Positions 25,732 to 34,726 of a DNA stretch of 64,000 nt are shown here, in pieces. The stretch lies in NCBI RefSeq assembly GCF_000186865.1, contig NW_008705567.1, positions 1,857,097 through 1,921,096 of the forward strand, read 5' to 3'. Within the stretch, counting starts at the first letter, position 1. Each line of letters opens with the position of its first letter. A program made the position numbers and the translations under genes. This stretch comes from Aureococcus anophagefferens (Eukaryota; Sar; Pelagophyceae; Pelagomonadales; Pelagomonadaceae). Below the pieces are notes generated by a model. That model saw nothing but the letters and a program-made list of their open reading frames with translations, was not told where the DNA came from and ran no database searches.

Positions 25732-27728
25732 ATGGGCGCCCAGCTCAGCCTGGGCATCGAGGTCATCAACGCCGCCTGCGCCGGCGCGGCGCTCCTGACG
25801 CTCGTGCTCGTCGTGCGACGGCCGAAAGCGGCGGCGCGCGCCGGCGCCCCGGGCGCGCGGCGCGTGGCGCTGGAGCCGTGCGAGGGCTGCGTCGTCTCCG
25901 GCGTGGGCCTGGGCCTGCCCGGGACGGGCCGCAAGGTCTTCTGCGGCGCGAACGCGGCCGCGCTGCTCCGGGGCGAGTGCCTCATCGAGCCGCTCGGCGA
26001 CGACCAGGCCGACGCGCTGCTCGCGCGGCGCGTCGTCCAGCTCCAGAAGTCCAAGGACCGGGGGCCGACGAAGGTGCCCATCACGCGGCGCGACCAGACC
26101 GTGGGCGTCTCCGCGCGGCTTGGCGACTTCGACCTCTCGGCCGAGTACGGCGTGCCCAAGGCCCTCGCGCAGACCATGGGCAAGGCGACGCAGATCGCCG
26201 TGGCCGCGGGCCTGGAGGCGCTCAAGGACGCGGGCCTCGTCGCCGACGTCGCCGGCGACGACCGCTGGAAGCTGCCGGAGGCGCTCCGCGACGGCACGGG
26301 CGTCGTCTACGCCAGGGCAGCAAAAGGGTGATTCAACGTCGCTTCAACGTGAGTGTTCCGCGCGCGCGCGTTTCGGAAACAGCATCCACGCTTCGAGACC
26401 GTCCCGAGAGATGATCGCTCGTCCAAGAATCAGCCGAAACGAGCGGAAAACGACCGAGAGAGGAGTCTTTGAAGTTGGGAATTTCGCACCCTTTTGCTGC
26501 CCAGGTCTACGCGACGTCGTTTCCCGCGCTCGACGCGGCCGTCGCCGAGGTCGGCCGCTACGGCGAGTACCTGAAGCCGTCGCGCCAGTCGGCGGCGGCG
26601 TTGATCGATGCGTTGGAGGCGAAGCTCGGCGGGTCCGGCGACGTCGCGGACGCGCTCGACGCGCTGCGGGCCGCCGCGGGCGGCCACGCGTCGCCGTGCG
26701 GGTCCCCGCGGAAGCCGTCCGCCGACGGCGCCCCGTCGAAGACCTACACCTTCGACCGCAAGTTCCTCTTCAAGGTCCTCGTGCTGGGCAACTCGCAGCT
26801 CGCGCAGCTCACGGGCGCGCGGGGGCCGAACCTGCAGACGAACGCGGCGTGCGCGGGCACGACGCAGGCCGTCGGCGTCGCCCAGGACCTGCTGCGCGCG
26901 GGCCGCTGCGACCGCGTCGTCGTGATTTCCGGCGACGACGCGTCGGGCGATGCGTTGATGCCCTGGGTGGGCAACGGCTTCAACGCGCTCGGCGCCGCGT
27001 CGACGGCGCGCGACGCGGCGACGGCCGCGCGGCCCTTCGACAACCGGCGCAACGGCATGGTCGTCGGCGCCGCGGCCTGCGCTCTAGTCATCGAGCGCGC
27101 CGGCGCGCCGCGGCCGAGGCCGCCGCCGGGGGGCTGGTTCGCGCGGCGCGCGTCTACCTCCCGGCCGTGCGTCGTCGCGCCCCGATCCGGCGCGGCGCGG
27201 CCGCGGCGCGCGCGCTGCCGCGTCCTCGAGACGCTCTACAGCAACAGCGCCTACCACGGCGCGGCCATGTGCGGGCCCCACATCGCGAGCGAGCTCGAGG
27301 CGTTCCTGCGCCTCGTGGAGCGGAAACACGGCGTGACGCGGAAGGCCATCGCGGACCGGGGCGCGTACCTGTCGCACGAGACGGGCACGCACGCGACGCC
27401 GTCGAGCTCCTGCGCCCACAACGAGATCAGCGCGCTGCGGGCCTGCTTCGGCGACGAGCTCGTGGCGAAACTCGTCGTCGTGAACACGAAGGCGCTCACG
27501 GGCCACCCGATGGCCGTCGGCGTCGAGGACGTCGTCGCCGCGCTCGCGCTGTCGCAGCCGACGACGCCGCTGCCGCCCTGCCCGCCGGGCTGCGTGTCCG
27601 ACGCGAACCTGGGCGTGGGTCTGGCGCTCGCGGCGCGCGACCGCGGCGGGCCGCCGATCAAGTTCGCGCTCCGCTTCGCCGCGGGCTTCGGCTCCCAGGT
27701 CGCCTTCGTCCTCTACTCCGCCGATTAG
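25732..27728 (+). CDS. Membrane-anchored beta-ketoacyl synthase interrupted by an introner (598 aa)
   Basis: Exons 25732-26304 and 26505-27728; total 599 codons in frame. Residues 5-28 form a membrane anchor (INAACAGAALLTLVLVV), unusual for this fold. Thiolase-fold condensing enzyme: VVSGVGLGLPG at the start, the nucleophile in LQTNAACAGTTQAVG (Cys), first His in SHETGTHATP (HGTGT becomes HETGT), and second His in NTKALTGHPM. Cys-His-His marks a KAS I/II-type rather than FAE-type synthase, extending acyl chains with malonyl groups. A short poorly conserved stretch near 27110-27230 may conceal a sequencing error. The introner lies between GTGV and VYATSFP. Confidence 0.85.
26313..26504 (+). 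mobile_element. Introner, family 1 (CWGGGCAGCAAAAGGGTG TIR), acting as intron
   Basis: 192 bp, with 8-bp target duplication GTCTACGC at 26305-26312 and 26505-26512. TIRs of 18 bp with one mismatch. The intron is 26305-26504: the left target copy gives the GT donor and the right TIR gives CCCAG. Paired TTCAA at 26332 and 26343; core TCCAAGAATCAGCCGAA at 26422-26438. Sense orientation. No coding capacity. Confidence 0.93.
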
Positions 27729-27738
27729 GGGAGGCTAA

Positions 27739-28512
27739 TTATGGCGGGATGCCCCACGTGAGGAGGAGGTGGGCCGCCGCGTCCGCGTCGTAGTCGTCGA
27801 CGTCCGCGTAGCACGTGAGGAGCTCGTCGCCCGCGGCGAGGTCGCGCGTGGCCCGGACCGCGAGGCCCTGATCGCGGGGCGCGAGCGCGACGTTGCGGCG
27901 GTCGCTCGACGCGTGGTTGAGCATGTCGAAGCCGGGCACGAGGGCCATGAGCGACTCGCCGCGGACCGTCGCGCGCACGGCCCGCGAGTTGACGACGGGG
28001 AGCGCCGCGCGGAACGCCGCGACGTCGCCCCGCGTCGAGGCCCACCAGGCGCTCCGCGCCGCGCGGCGGCCGCGGCGCGCGCGCGCGCGGTCCTCGAGCA
28101 GCGGCGCCGCGAACAGCGCGTGCTCCGCGGCGAGGGCGGCGCAGCGACCGGCGACGTCGTCGTCGCGCCAGTCCGCCCAGCGGTACGCCGCGCCGGGCTT
28201 GGCCGCGTCCGCCGCGACCCACGACGCGAGCCAGCCGCGCCATTTCGCGTCGGCGCCGAGGACGATCGACGCGCCCGTCAGCGTCGACGGCCACGTCGGC
28301 TCGTCGGCGCTCGGCGGCAGCCCCTCGGCCGCCAGCGCCGCGGCGGCCGTGCGCTCGTCGAGGATCGAGTCGTGCGGGATGGTGATCAATTCCTGCCCGG
28401 CGGCGACGGCCTCGCCGCAGAAGAGGCCGCGGCCGCCGACGCCGCCCGAGCGCAGCTCGACGCCGGCGCGGAAGTCGCAGAGCCCAAAGAGGCTCACGAA
28501 GAGCGGTCGCAT
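27739..28512 (-). CDS. SET-domain lysine methyltransferase, SETD3/Rubisco LSMT-like (257 aa)
   Basis: ATG at 28512. An N-terminal SET motif (GGRGLFCGEAVAAGQELITIP) and the cofactor/substrate motif ALVPGFDMLNHASS are clear. RDLAAGDELLTCYADVDDYDAD stands in for the GEELFINYG segment, and the end is HLLLTWGIPP. This is the class of SAM-dependent methyltransferases acting on non-histone proteins. It ends straight after the SET core, so the C-terminal substrate-binding domain of Rubisco LSMT/SETD3 is missing; it is either a short form or has unrecognised further exons. Ten bases separate its stop from that of the ketoacyl synthase. Confidence 0.75.
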   Translation of the reverse strand: MRPLFVSLFGLCDFRAGVELRSGGVGGRGLFCGEAVAAGQELITIPHDSILDERTAAAALAAEGLPPSADEPTWPSTLTGASIVLGADAKWRGWLASWVAADAAKPGAAYRWADWRDDDVAGRCAALAAEHALFAAPLLEDRARARRGRRAARSAWWASTRGDVAAFRAALPVVNSRAVRATVRGESLMALVPGFDMLNHASSDRRNVALAPRDQGLAVRATRDLAAGDELLTCYADVDDYDADAAAHLLLTWGIPP

Positions 28513-28573
28513 CGGACAGCTATTTGCCGAAGAGGCTCACGAGAGTGGTCACATCGGGCAGCTATTGCACACC
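28488..28573. repeat. 43-bp tandem duplication spanning the SET gene start
   Basis: AGAGGCTCACGA..CATCGGACAGCTATT at 28488 recurs with about eight differences from 28531. The first copy holds the start codon and first seven codons of the SET gene (minus strand); the second lies in the presumed 5' leader and carries a CAC (GTG) in place of the CAT start. Confidence 0.8.
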
Positions 28574-28752
28574 ATGCTCTGTGGCAACTCATTCAATGCT
28601 GGCTTCACCTAAAACAGCTCGCAAATACGTTTTCGTAGCGCTCAATTCTCTACAAACACAGTCAGCTTCAGGGGGCAGCCCTGCATTCCACGACTCGCGG
28701 CGTTCGGTGCGGTGTTCCAGGCCCCAGCGTGCCTTGGACGAGCGGCGCGAGC

Positions 28753-31515
28753 ATGACCGGGGCGCAGCGGTCGCGCGTCGGCGAGGCGAGCGGCTACGTG
28801 GGCAGCCTCGCGGCGCGGCGGCCGTGCGCGGTCATCTGGGGCATGGTTTTCTGGTCTCTCCTGATGACGATGGGCCTCGCCACGATGAAGGTCCAGACCG
28901 ACGGCCTCTACCTGTGGATCCCGACGCAGAGCTCGCCGTACAAGAACATGCTCGACATGATCGACCGCTTCGGCCCCTTCAGGCGGAACCAGATCCTCAT
29001 CCTCTACCCAAAGTCCGGCGACAACATCCTCACGGAGGAGAACCTCAAGGGCGTCCTCGACGTCCACGAGGACATCGCCTTCAACATCGTCTCCGACGAG
29101 AAGAAGGTCTCCTTCGAGGACAGCGCGCCGCCCGCGCCCTCCGCGCGGCCCCGACGCGCGCGCGCCTTCCGCGGCCCCGACGCGCGCGCGCGCCCCTCGC
29201 AGTCTGCTACGCCTACGGCGAGGGCGCCTACCGCCAGTGCAACTACTGGAACCCGCTCGCGCTCTTCGGTTACGACCGGGCGGCCATCGCCGCGGCGGCG
29301 AACGCGTCGATGATCAACTACATGTTCATGGGCCTCGAGGCGTCCGTGCCGCTGGAGGCGATTTTAGGCGACATCCGCCGCGACGAGAACGGCACGCTCC
29401 TGGGCGCGGGCGCCATGATCATCACCTACGCGACGGACGCGGAGAAGGAGACGCGGTGCCTCGACTGGGAGCTCGCCTACATCGACCGCATGTTCGACGT
29501 GCAGGACGCGGGGACGCTGCCCGTGGATTTCGTGTTCTACGCGGACCGGTCCATGGACGACGAGGTCGTGCGCCTCGTCGAGACGGACATGCCCCTCCTC
29601 TTCACGGCCATGTTCGTCATCATGGGCTACCTCGCCTTCGCGTTCACGCGCTGCGGCAAGGGCTCGGCCGTGCGGAGCCGCACGCTCCTCGCGCTCTCGG
29701 TCTTCGTCGTCGTCGTGCTCGCGTTCCTCGTGGGCTTCGCGATGACGGCGCTCGTCGGCTACGAGATCAACTCCATCTGCTTCATGGTGCCCTTCATCGT
29801 CCTGGGCGTCGGCTGCGACGACATGCTCGTCGTCCTCGAGTTCTTCGACCAGCGCGGTCCCGCGTCCGCGACGGCGTTTTTCTTCGGAACATTGGTCGCT
29901 CCCCGCCCGCAGGACGAACGAGTCGGATCCCATCGAGGAAAGAATGCGCACGGCCATGCACGACGCGGGCGCGGCCATCTTCCTCACGAGCGTGACGGCG
30001 TGCCTCGCGTTCCTCTCCGGCGTCATGACGGACATGCCCGCGGTGTCGACGTTCTGCTGCGTGGCCTTCTGGGCCTTCCTCTGGAACTACGTGCTCAACG
30101 TGACGTTCTTCCCCGCGCTCGTCTGCGTCGACGTGCGGCGCCAGCAGGCGAAGCGCCACTACTGCTGCCCCTGCGCGAAAGTCGGCGACGCGCGCGTCGG
30201 CGACGCGACATTAGAAACGGGCGAGGCGCCGCCGGACTGCATCGACCGGGCGGTCAAGGCGCTGTTGGACCGGCTCCAGCGGCTCCTCGCGACGCCCGAG
30301 CGCTGCGCCGCGGTGCTCTTCTGCTGTCTCGCGGGCGCGGCGTTCTCGCTCGCGCTGTTCCCGCGGCTCGGCGTCGGGCTGGAAGCGCGGGACGTCGTGC
30401 CCGACGACTCCTACATGATCGACTTCTTCGACAGCTACGACGTCTACTGGCCCGGGAAGCGCGTCTGGTACTCGTCCCTCGTCGTCAAGAAGGATAGCGA
30501 CTACGCGGACGTCGGCTACCGGACGCGGCTAGGCTACGACGCGAACATGACGACGCGGCCCGACTCCCTGTTCGGCCGCGTCGAGGCGCGCGCGGACTGC
30601 ATCGGCCGGGTCGGCGACCCGACGACGACCTGGCTCCGCCAGGCGCTTTGGTACAACGGCGGCGGCGAGGCCGTGCTCACGGACGCGCAGCTCCGGAACG
30701 CGCTCGGGGGCACGATCCACCCCGTCGAGGACCTCGTCTGCCAGCGCGGCGACTGCGAGGCGACGAACTTCACGGACGGCGTGTCGAGCTCGCGCCAGTA
30801 CTTCTACCACCTCATCGACGACGACACGATCGCCGCGAACCGCGTCCGGGGGAAGTACGAGGACATCGTCGACGACGCGGGCTTCGAGGACAAAGCGTAC
30901 GTGTGGTCCGAGATGTTCATGTACGGCGCGAGCGACAGCGTCGTGCGCGGCTTCACGTTCGCGTCCGTGTGCATCGCGTCCGTCGTTATTTTTGCTGTCG
31001 TCGCGGCGTTCCTCGACGTCCGCGCGGCCGTCGCGTGCACGACGACGGTGCTCATCGTCGACATCGACCTCGTGGGGTTGATGGTCGCGTGGGACGTGCC
31101 GCTGAACGCCGTCGCGTACACGGTGATCGTCATGGGCATCGGCCTCTGCGTGGACTATTGCGTGCACATGGCCCACGGCTTCGCGCACTCGTCCGGCGGC
31201 CCGCTCCAGCGCGTCGAGGGCGCGTACAACATGATGGGCTCGGCCGTCGTCAAGGGCGCCTTCACGACCTTCCTGGGCATCCTCTTCCTCGCGAACGCGT
31301 CGTCGTCCGTGTTCCGCACGTTCTTCAAGCTGCTCTTCGGCACCGTGGCCTTCGGCGCGATCCACGGGCTCCTGCTCACGCCCGTGCTCCTCGCGATCAT
31401 CTACAAGGTCGCGCCGCCCAAGGGCGCGGACATGGTCGGCGCGAGCGCCGTCGGCCCGAGCGCGCCCGCCAAGGCCGACCCCGCGGCGGAGGAGAGCAAG
31501 GGCGGGCTGGCCTAA
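28753..31515 (+). CDS. Patched/NPC1-like RND permease with sterol-sensing-type domain, three exons (about 870 aa)
   Basis: Exons inferred 28753-29122, 29203-29851 (or 29863) and 29913-31515. Topology: helix 1 (VIWGMVFWSLLMTMGLATM), a large lumenal loop, five helices (LLFTAMFVIMGYLAFAF; LALSVFVVVVLAFLVGFAM; ICFMVPFIVLGVGCDDMLVV; AIFLTSVTACLAFLSGVM), helix 7, second loop, and a second helix bundle ending LLLTPVLLAIIY. GVGCDDMLV and GIGLCVDYCVH are the paired helix-4 and helix-10 GxxxD motifs of RND/Patched proteins, likely for proton- or Na+-driven lipid transport. Both introns fit best as GC-AG (donors GCGCGCC and GCGCGGT). A fragment of exon 2 is duplicated in inverted orientation at 32145-32235. 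Confidence 0.85.
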
Positions 31516-31529
31516 AGTTACCGGAAGTC

Positions 31530-32141
31530 CTACTTGATCCGCACGACCTTGACGTCGAAGAGGATCGCCGCGTCGCGGCGCGGGTTCCGCAGGACGCTGT
31601 CGAGCGCGCGGCGGTCCTCGACGGACGGCGGGTTCGGCTCCATGGCCGCCTTGGCCGGGTCCTCGGAGTAGCCGAGCTCCGACGGCACGATGATGCGGCG
31701 GATCTCGTTCTTCCGCGCGCCGACGAGGCCCTCCTCCAAGCCGGGCACGACGCCGCCGGAGCCGAGCGCGAGCTTGAGCTCGGCGCCGCCGAGCGAATCC
31801 GCGCCGGCGATGTTCTTCGTCGAGTAGAAGGTCACGCCGTTGAGGTTCAGCAGGCGGCCCGTCGCCTCGACGAAGACCGTCGACGACTTGGTCACGGCCG
31901 CGTCGCCGCCGCCGGGCCGCAGCGTCTTCACCTTGACGCCGGAGCGCAGCGTCGTGAAGGGAATGTCGTCGGGCTTCGCCGGCGGCGCCTCCTGGCCGAT
32001 GCGCGTGAGCTGCTCGTCCCGGGCGAGCGCGGGCGCCGTGGCGAGCGCCGGCGCACCGGCGACGGCGCGGAAGAGCTGCCTGCGCGTCGGCGCGAGCGCT
32101 GCGGCGGACGCGACGAGGATCAAGCTCAAAAGCCGAGGCAT
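31530..32141 (-). CDS. Thylakoid-lumen-type FKBP peptidyl-prolyl isomerase (203 aa)
   Basis: ATG at 32141. The N-terminus has a signal peptide (LLSLILVASAAALAP) and a Tat-like TRRQLFRAVAGAPALATAPALA, that is, two-step plastid and lumen targeting. The FKBP fold is recognisable though divergent: KSSTVFVEATGRLLNLNGV, FYSTKN, KLALGSGGVVPGLEEGLVG, NEIRRIIVPSELGYSE and ILFDVKVVRI. Several aromatic active-site residues are not conserved, so isomerase activity may be weak, as in many lumenal FKBPs. The frame is open upstream of the ATG through a captured fragment of the RND transporter gene; the ATG next to the signal peptide is preferred. Confidence 0.85.
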   Translation of the reverse strand: MPRLLSLILVASAAALAPTRRQLFRAVAGAPALATAPALARDEQLTRIGQEAPPAKPDDIPFTTLRSGVKVKTLRPGGGDAAVTKSSTVFVEATGRLLNLNGVTFYSTKNIAGADSLGGAELKLALGSGGVVPGLEEGLVGARKNEIRRIIVPSELGYSEDPAKAAMEPNPPSVEDRRALDSVLRNPRRDAAILFDVKVVRIK

Positions 32142-32144
32142 GAT

Positions 32145-32235
32145 CACGACGACGACGAAGACCGAGAGCGCGAGGAGCGTGCGGCTCCGCACGGCCGAGC
32201 TCTTGCCGCAGCGCGTGAACGGAAGGCGAGGTAGC
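32145..32235 (-). repeat. Inverted copy of RND transporter exon fragment
   Basis: The reverse complement of 32145-32235 matches 29626-29717 (coding sequence for TRCGKGSAVRSRTLLALSV) over about 91 bases with one substitution and one 1-base deletion by eye. It lies 3 bases upstream of the FKBP start codon, in the FKBP 5' leader, and after the 1-base deletion is in frame with FKBP. Confidence 0.92.
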
Positions 32236-32404
32236 GCTGCGCACAGCTTGAGGACCTGGCGCGGAGGGCAATGAGTGCTTCTCAGCGCCAACTTCGGTGC
32301 TCTCGCGGTGCTCTGTCAATGTTGAGGTCCGAGCAGCCCCGTCTTGACGTGCGCGCCGTGCCGGGCTGCCTCGCGCGCCGCCGCCGCGTCTCGCCGCGGC
32401 GACG

Positions 32405-34638
32405 ATGTTCACGGAGTCGGAGGAGGATCCGCCGCTCAAGTACGGCATGGGCGGCGGGAACGAGATCTGCGTGACGACCATCGACGACTCGCTCAAGGCC
32501 TGCTCCGGCCGCAAGCGGCGCTTCGAGATCTACCTGCTCATCCTCTGCGGCGGCCAGTTCGCGTCGGACGTGGCGAACATCATGCTGCTGACCTTCGTCG
32601 CGCCGTGCGTCGCCGCGGACTGGGAGTCGAGCGGCACGGCCTCGGCGGCGCTCACGACGTCCGCGCGCGCGCCGCGCGATCCGAGGCGCGACGCGACCCC
32701 GCGCGCGTCACGACGCGTTCCTAGGTCTTCGTCGGGCAGCTCATCGGCGCCGTGTTCTGGGGCAACTTCGCCGACGCCTACGGCCGGCGGCCGGCCTTCG
32801 TGTTCTCGTCGGCCATCGTCGCCGCGTTCGGGTTATTGAGCGCGCTGTCGCCGACGCTCCAGCTCCTCGTCTTCTGCCGCGCGGTCGTCGGCGTCGGCGT
32901 CGGGGGCATCGAGGTGGCCATGGGGCTGCTCGTCGAGTTCTCGCCGCGGACGCGGGGCCGCGGCGCGGCGCTCATGCGCGTGCACTACTTCGCGTCCGTG
33001 GGGTCGATCCTCGCGACGCTCAGGGCAGCAAAAGGGTGCGAAATTCCCAACTTCAAAGGCTCATATCTCGGCCATTTTCCACTCGTTTTGGCTAATTCTT
33101 GGACGAGCGATCATCTCTCGGAACGGTCTCGAAGCGTGGATGCTTATTTCGGAACGCGCGCGCGCGGAACACTCACGTTGAAGCGACGTTGAATCACCCT
33201 TTTGCTGCCCAGGTGACGCTCCTCGCGTGGGCCGTCTTCTCCATCGCGGACTCGTCGGCGACGTTCCCCGGCGGCGAGAGCAGCAAGTGGCGCTGGATCG
33301 CCGCCTGCGCGGCGCTGCCGCCGGCGGCCTGCGCGGCGCTCGCGCACCGCTACCTGCCGGAGTCGCCGCGGTGGCTCCCTGTGTGGAAACCAAATCTTCA
33401 ACCCGACTTCAATGTGAGCGTATTCGAATGTTTTGACGCAAGCTCTTTAGCTGGGCTTCGAGAACTCGACAAGAGCGATCGATCCGTCCAAAAATCAGCC
33501 GAATCGACTTCGATTTGACCGAGCTAGAGAATTCTCAAGTTTGGTCAGGACCACCCAAACCAGTGGTTGGTTTCCACACAGGTGGCTCCTCGCGGAGGGC
33601 CGCGTCGCGGACGCGGAGCAGGTGCTGCGCAAGGTCGCGGCGCTCAACGAGGCCCTGGAGCCGCGGCTGCGCCTCGAGGCGTCGGCGGCGGGCCTGCGGC
33701 GCGCCGCGCGGCGCGAGCGGCGGCGCCGGGAGAACGCGCCGACGGCGCCGTCGATGGTCCGGTCCGCGGCCGACGGCGCGCCGGGCTACCTGGACGCGAA
33801 CCTCGTGGCGCCGCGGGGGTCCTGCACGATCAAGATGACGACGCCGGGCGTCTGCACGCTGGGGCTCCGGAAGACGACGAGCTTGTTCTGGCTCTGCTGG
33901 CTCTGCTTCGGCATCGCCTACTACGGCACCGTGGACCTCATCACGGTCATCTACAGCCGCAAGCGGGCGGACCCGAGCGAGGAGGTCACGGCCGCCGACG
34001 ACGCCGTGAGCTCGCGGTGCTCCTTCGACTTCGCGTACCTCGCGCTGTGCCCAACCGCGGAGCTCTTCTTCGTCTTCGTCGGCCAGAAGATCATCGAGCA
34101 CTCGCGCCGCGCGGCGCTGTCCGCGTTCTTCACGGCGGGGGCGCTGGCCCTCCTGGCCATGCAGCTCGCGACGGGCGCGGGCTCCAACGGCGCCGCGCGG
34201 GGCGTGTCCGCGTACACCGCGCGCGGCGCGCTGTTCGCCGCGGGCGGCGTCGCCTGGACCTTCACGCCCGAGGTCTACCCGACGGACGTGCGCGTCTCCG
34301 GCACGGGCCTGGCCTACGCGCTCGGCCGCGTCGGCGCCTTCGGGAGCTCCTACATCGTCTACGACGGCGAGAAGAACTCGTGGCGCCTGCCGTTTTTGGC
34401 GTCCGTCGCCGCGCTCGCCGCGCTCGCCGCGTCGGCCATCTCCATCGACACGGCGCGGTCGCCCATCGTCGAGCGCCTCGACGAGGACGCCGACGCGGGC
34501 GGCCGGAGCAACCCGGCGCCCCACGACAACCGCCCGCCGGGCGCGCGCGCGCCCTTCGCGCCCGACGGGCCCGACGACGACGGCGACGAGGTCGAGTCCA
34601 TGGACGGCGACACGGAGGCGTCCGCGCTCGTGTACTAG
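32405..34638 (+). CDS. SV2-like MFS transporter with two introners, four exons (586 aa)
   Basis: Exons 32405-32662, 32725-33012, 33213-33370 and 33582-34638; total 587 codons in frame. MFS motif A is GNFADAYGRRPAFVFS; also LVFCRAVVGVGVGG (helix 4), EFSPRTRGRG, YLPESPRW and FTPEVYPTDVRVSG, the set typical of SV2/organic-cation branch MFS proteins. Intron 1 fits as GC-AG (GCGCGC..TTCCTAG, 62 bp). Introns 2 and 3 are introners of families 1 and 2, leaving a 158-bp exon between them. The C-terminus is acidic and disordered. Substrate unknown. Confidence 0.85.
33021..33212 (-). mobile_element. Introner, family 1, inverted relative to the 26313 copy
   Basis: 192 bp; TIR CWGGGCAGCAAAAGGGTG at both ends. 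Target copies are GCGACGCT (33013-33020) and GTGACGCT (33213-33220), differing at the base that makes the donor GC rather than GT. The intron is 33013-33212, phase 0, between SIL and VTLLAW. Internal sequence is reversed relative to the 26313 copy, yet the acceptor CCCAG is again at the right end. The paired motif is TTGAA at 33178 and 33189; a degenerate core lies at 33086-33103. Confidence 0.92.
33379..33581 (+). mobile_element. Introner, family 2 (CTGTGTGGAAACC TIR), acting as intron
   Basis: 203 bp with perfect 13-bp TIR CTGTGTGGAAACC and perfect 8-bp target duplication GTGGCTCC (33371-33378, 33582-33589). Intron 33371-33581, GT donor from the target, CACAG acceptor from the TIR, phase 2. 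Paired TTCAA at 33397 and 33408; core at 33487-33503. The cleanest copy in the window and a good reference for family 2. Confidence 0.95.
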
Positions 34639-34685
34639 AGGCCCGGGGGGGGTTGCTAAGCGCGATCGCGTCGCGGCAATTTGTG

Positions 34686-34701
34686 TTCAACCAGGCTTCA
34701 A
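34686..34701 (+). promoter_or_regulatory. Paired TTCAA motif upstream of the 34727 gene
   Basis: TTCAA at 34686 and 34697, 11 bp apart, about 30-40 bases before the ATG, within GTGTTCAACCAGGCTTCAAA. Same spacing as in the introner arms. The regulatory role is a guess from position. Confidence 0.3.
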
Positions 34702-34726
34702 ATTTCCTTTGAGGCCGCCGCACAGC

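Noticed and set aside
31530..32291. FKBP start at 32291, giving an N-terminal transmembrane extension
   Set aside because: The extension is the inverted transporter fragment; the ATG at 32141 directly precedes a good signal and Tat-like peptide. Kept as a hypothesis in the findings only.
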